A stretch of 64,000 bases of DNA, taken from Chiridota heheva. Taxonomy: Eukaryota > Echinodermata > Holothuroidea > Apodida > Chiridotidae. The notes under the pieces are model-generated. The model made no database searches and had not been told where the DNA came from. It saw only the letters and a program-made list of their open reading frames with translations. Both the position numbers and the translations under genes were made by a program. The DNA lies in the NCBI GenBank assembly GCA_020152595.1, contig JAIGNY010000800.1, forward strand, positions 186,001-250,000, written 5' to 3'. Shown piece after piece: positions 35,001 to 41,000 of this stretch (positions are counted from its first letter, which is position 1; the number at the start of each line of letters is the position of its first letter).

Positions 35001-38000
35001 AATAAAAGACCAACTCTTAAACTACACCTCCATCTATACTGATGGCTCCAAGGAAGGCGACAAGATACTTGCTGCTGCCGTCATTCAAGACATCACCCTT
35101 AGTATCAGGTTCCCGACTACTCGTCCATTTTCTCGACCAAGGCCATCCTCCTCGTCCTCAACTTTATTGAGTACTCTCTGCTCAGTCACTTTGGCATCTT
35201 CTCCTACTCCAAGGCTGTCCTTCTTTACTCAATCTTAAATGGGATAAGCCCACATCCCACCTCCTCCGTAAACTCCTTTCGCTCACTCTCTGCAGGAAAA
35301 GTAATCTTTTCTTCTGGATACCCAGCCATGTTGGCATCCCTGGCAATGACAGGGCTGATGCAGCCGCTAAGCTTACCCTCAATCTCCCCCTACACCATTT
35401 CCCACACCTTTCTGACATCAAACCGCTTATTGCTTCCCTTGTTCGTGACCGCTGGCAAACCTCATGGGACTCCCAAATTGATAACAAACTCCACGTCATC
35501 CAGCCCATCATTCCGATCAAACCTACCATCCACAACCTCTCCCGTGTCGACAATGTTCACATTACCCGTCTTAGAATAGGTCACTCCCGCTTCCTTATTA
35601 GATCCCCACAACCCCTCTGTAACAAGTGCCATTGCACCCTCACAGTCTATCACGTTCTCCTTGCTTGCCCCCTGTACAACCTTCCCAGAGCGTCCTTCGC
35701 TCCCCACAACTCAATAGTCGAGCTTTTCCAAAAAAAAACCTCCGGATAAAATGATCTCCTTCCTTCGTCATGCTTCCCTCTACAACCATATTTAGTCCTC
35801 TCCCACCCCCTCTCTCTACTTTGTTTTTTACACCCAAGCACCTCCTCTCTCGATCCCAGCTTTCTGGCATTTAGTTCTTATGTTTTCCTCAAACTCCCCC
35901 TGCTTTCTTTCCTTTTAACCTCAGGAATGATCTAATCTCTCAGGCACAATTTGACCCTCGCTGTCACGGTGCCGTTAAGCCCTCATCAAACAAACAAACA
36001 AACAATAATTTAGTACAACTCAATTTGTGTTATGAAAAATTTCTTACTTTCATCTAAAAATTCAACCATAGATACTTTGATTCCTTCTTTAGTAATCCAT
36101 TGAAGAAAATTTAAGATATACTGAAGAATTTTTGCTCTTCAAAAAATATTTTGATATGAAAAATGATCTGCATTTACGACGTACGCCTGTTTCCATCTAG
36201 GATTGCGAGCGCATACCGAAATGCCAGTGTGTGCAACATCCTTGATAAGCTTTCGTATCCTCTTGTGCATACCCATGCGAATTGAGTGTACAAATTTACA
36301 GGAACACACAGTTTGTCATGTACTCAGTGGACAAGCAAGTACTTTTGATTGGCTGTGGTATGCATGAGAATGGCAGATTAACAATCATTGTTTGGAGTGG
36401 AAACACAATACAAGAAGTCGGGTTTGTAATTGTCATACCTGAGTTTTCAGGATTAACTCAGTTGTCGGGTGCAGGTAGGCTTAAAGATAAACTTTTAGGC
36501 ATGACATGACATTTATACATTACAAATATTGCCTTTATTGATCAGACATAACTTTTGTTACAGACCAAAAATAGAAAAGTAACAGAGGAATGCCAAAAGA
36601 TAAAATCAAGATCAAGATCAGTGGCTTTGAAATTCAAGCTTGTTATATTCCAAACTTTCTTCATGATTAATTTAATACATACCTTATCCTGTCTAATAAG
36701 TACCCTGGGCGCTTTTGAAAACTTTCTAGAGGTGGGCGCTCTTTGGAGATACTGTGTACGTATAGCCTAGCCTTACGAACATTGCTCTGCACATAGTGCT
36801 ACACAAATGCATGTATCGGGGTCTATGCTAAGATTAGTACTAAAGTTACGACAAGTAAAAATAGTTTCACGAAAATCTTGTACATATTGCTACATAAATT
36901 TTCCACCAATGAAAACTGCATGAAAAACATCATAAAGTTACATGCCCTGGTATCTAAATAGTTTTTCCTTTATAATAACATAAATGATTACAGGGAATTT
37001 TTTTTCCGAAACTGACAAAAGACAATCGTTGTACGGCCATACTGATGTTTGGTAGTTGTGCAATATACTGTATCATTACAAATTCTAATCACTGGTGTGG
37101 CAAGTGCAGATTCAGCTGCGTCACAGCAGCACAAAAATAGTGCGGGTGCGCTTATGGGAGAGGGGCACTTATTAGAGAGAAAACGGTATTTACATAGCCT
37201 GACCTGAATCTTCATGGCCTCTTTGGGCGACGGTTGGTATTTAGGTAAAGTCCTGTATGTATTCCAAGATTGTGATCCAGTTCAATGAAGAATCCTGTAA
37301 TAATATTGATGTGATGATATTTTTCTCACTTTTGAAGTCTGTAAGATTTGAGCTCATTTAAGTTGATAGACTTTAGCAGCTGTATCTAGATCCACTTTAA
37401 ATGATATAATTTTGGCAGACAGGCTAAAGGCAAAAGAGACATCTTACTTAATCCTCAAGCAGAAGTCAACGATAATTCAAGCTGACTATGATAATCCACA
37501 CACTGAAGGCAGTTAATCAATTTTCTATGTAAGAGCACAGACACACTCGTTAACTTATGAAACCTCAACAACTTTCTTGAAAACAGTGCAAGTTCTAATT
37601 TGAGAAATAAGCGTAGTCCTCAATGATACCATTTAAGCTATATTTACAAGTATCGTAATCTTGTAGTGTTCCATTCTAGAAGACTGCATGTATGAGATCA
37701 TCGCAGAATTTTCTGGAACTGCGCCATCAAATTTTGTATGACAGTGTTATTGCGCAATTCTTGACGTTCACTAGAATGTCGTGATCTCTTGTGAAAGGTT
37801 GCATGTAAAACTTAAAAATTAAAACATTGAAGACCTTTAAGGACCCTTAGTATACATTCCGGCATCTTTCTCTTCAAAATTTTGATGAAAAATTTCATCA
37901 AGTGATTATTAATATGCTTTTTGTACCTATTGTGCAGGATTATTGGCAAGCATTGGTTCATAAGAGAGTGGTGGGTCAAAAGGTTTTGCACGTCACCAAG

Positions 38001-41000
38001 TCCTTATCCGTCGGGGAGAATAACGCAACGCTGGACAAATTGCGTCTTTATGCTCATTGTTCCAGAATAGAGTAAGCTTTTTTTTTCAAGTGGACTTTTT
38101 TGTGTTTTTGATATATTGTTAATATAATCTGAGGAGCCAAAAAGGTTGGGGCTGTTTTTGGCAAATTTGTTCTTGCTAGACAGCCATAGATATCATAGAT
38201 GTGTTCTAACTCACGAATATGTTATTGCGGAGATGGAAGGAATTTACGATTGGGAATTCACAGGAAGAAAAACAAATCATTAAAAAGAATTATATATATA
38301 TTTTTGGTTCCGGTGCTATAGCATCAGGAACCCATGTGGTCATGAAGGTGTATGTATGTATGTGTGGGTGTACGTATGTACATGTATGTATGTATGTGTG
38401 ATGCCAAAACATGATATCTCAAAACGGTAAAGTTGATTCATATCATATATGGTGCACAGGTAGCCCATGGTTTGTAGATGTGCCCAATTGTTTTTGGAGA
38501 TGATTTATGCATATAAATGAGTGGGGGGCTTAATGTAAATTTTGAAATGCTCATATTTCAACAATCATGTGCCTGTTTTGTTTTATATTTGATATGATAA
38601 TGTTGTTAGCTAGTGTTCACTTGCTTATGTTATAAAAATATTGAATCATTAATGTTTGTAGTGGGTGGGGCTTAATGTGGTTTTGCAAAATAGAGCTTGT
38701 AAACACGAAATCTCCAGAATGACACATTGGATTTATGTCATATGTGGTGTAGCCCATGATCTGCAAATGTGCCCATTATTTTTGGTGATGATGTCATGCA
38801 TATTATTGAGTGGGCGGGGATTAACATAAAAATCTTGAATGTCATATTTCAACAACTGTACCGTAAGTCTGTTTTGTTTCATGTTTGGAATGATAATGTT
38901 GTTGCTATTGTTGACATGCTCATAGTATAAAATTGTTGAATCATTATTATGTGCAGTGGGCATCAGGCTTAAAGAGGTTTTGCCAAATAAAGCTTGTAAA
39001 CACGAAATCTCCTGAACGGTAGGTTGGATTTATGTCATATGTGGTACACATGTAGCTCATAGTCCGCAGATGTGCCCTATTAATTTTGGTGATGTCATGC
39101 ATATTAATGAGTGGGCGGGGCTTAACTTAAATAATCTTGAAATACACATATTTTAACAACCGTATAAGTCTCCGTTTTATTTTGTGTTATGATAATATTG
39201 TTAGCTAGTTTTTACATGCTCATGGTAAAAAAACGTTGAATCTCATTATGTGCAGTGGGTGGGGCTTGAAGTGGTTTTGCCAATTTAAGCTTAATTGTAA
39301 ACATGATATCTCAAGAATGGTGAAGTGGATTCATATCATATATGGTACACAGGTAGCCCATGGTTTATAGATTTGCCCTATTGTTTCTGGTGATGATGTT
39401 ATGCATATTAATGAGTGGGCGGGGCTTAATGTAAAAATCTTGAAATGCACATATTTTAACAAAATTGTATGTCTGTTTTTGTTTTATATTTGGTATGATA
39501 ATGTTATTAGCTGGTGTCCACATGTGCATGGTATAAAAACAATGAATCTCATTCTTATGCACAGTGGGCGGGGCTTAAAGTAGTTTTGCCAAATAAATCT
39601 TTTAAACATGAAATTTCTACAGAACGACAGTTTGGATTGATGTTCAATGATCTGCATTGTGGGTGTGGCTTATGAATAAATATCATGGAACAAATATTTC
39701 ATGAAATGCAATGTCATGATAGTTAATACAAATTTTGCAAATCAATCAGCATATGAAAAAGCATTGGAACCACAAACCCTTTTGGTTCTAATTTATTTTT
39801 AGGTGCAATGGAAAGTACGTTAATTGTCCAAAGATGTATTCACTACATTAATTTTATTTCTGTTGCAATTTTTTGTGGGAGATTTTTTATTCAGGACTGG
39901 AAATTTGATAAATATTTCCATCTCTGTGTTATTGTAGACTATTTGTATTCAAGTGCCATCATATATTGAAATTAAGAACAAAAATAATTTATATTGTGAA
40001 AAGATCCAAAATTCTTTGACAGCTATTATCTGCTTTCCTTCCAAAAGTTAAAAACAATGGAATTACTCACAAAAAATAGATCATCCTGTTCATACATCAC
40101 AAATTTGCATATTACAAGTTTAGAAAGTTATAAAAATGGCTAAATAAAAATAAAAATATAATAAAATATTCACTGATTTTGATGGGATTTTTGCTATTTT
40201 TATGAAAAAAATTGTTTTTTTTTCAAAGAAATTTAATTAATGTAGGTTCCACTTGTCAGTATGTTTTAAAAATAATTATTTCAATTTTTTTAATTCTGCA
40301 GTTCCATTTACAACTACCCACCAGGTTCTGTGACCATCCTTGCTGTGAATGTAGATTTTAAGAGCGACTACTCTCTCAACCTTGGTACGGGGGCAGTGTA
40401 TGTCTTCTTGTTCACCCCTGGGGATGATCTGGGTGTGCAATCAAGGTATGCATATTTTCTATGGAGTATTTGTCAACCTACTGTGGTGTAGCTGTTATCA
40501 TACTTGCCTACAGAACATGAGGCCCTGGTGCAAATCTGAGTTGGGGTAGACACACGAGTGCACCACAACTGATTTAATATCAAAGGCCGTGAACATTGAC
40601 TTGGTTGTCGATGCTATGGTGTCTTTACATTGTATATGTGTTCTCTTCTGGGTGGCGTTAAGCGTTATAGGGATGGCATTCAGTTTGCTATTTAACAGAC
40701 CTCCGTGGTGTTGTGGTTAGTGCTTTGTCCTCTCACCCGACGTTCCGGGTTCAAATTCCGGAGGGTCTGCAACCAGTGAGTTCACAACTGATTATCAAAG
40801 GCTGTGGCCGTCTCGATATTAATGTACATCACTGGATGCTTTCGGGACGTTAAACCTTGCTATGCTATGCTATTGCTGATCTACGCAGGTCGCGACCCAC
40901 CCATTGTAATTGTGTGTTCAGTCATTATTTGCATTGTCATGATTCATGCTTTAAATACCTGTAATGCACCACCTTGAGTTTTTGGTTTAGTCCATTTTTA

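Larger units (their letters stand above)
31000..36004 (+). mobile_element. Decayed non-LTR retrotransposon with RNase H (I/Nimb-like group)
   Basis: C-rich, about 5 kb, same strand as HPSE, within intron 8. Order: gag-like ORF1 with zinc knuckles, ORF2 with AP-endonuclease, reverse transcriptase, RNase H (YTDGSK; HVGIPGNDRADAAAK) and a C-terminal CxxC...H...C motif. A short untranslated region and a (CAAA)n tail close it. RNase H plus gag-like ORF1 is typical of the I superfamily. Many frameshifts and stops make it inactive. The 5' boundary is uncertain. Two truncated 3' ends of the family lie at 24438 and 27782. Confidence 0.88.

Noticed and set aside
31000..36004. LTR retrotransposon
   Set aside because: No LTRs, integrase or protease. 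The endonuclease, RT, RNase H and CAAA-tail order, and 5'-truncated relatives, mark a non-LTR element.
40698..40770. Functional tRNA gene
   Set aside because: The A and B boxes are good but the anticodon and acceptor arms do not fold convincingly, and a SINE body follows directly.
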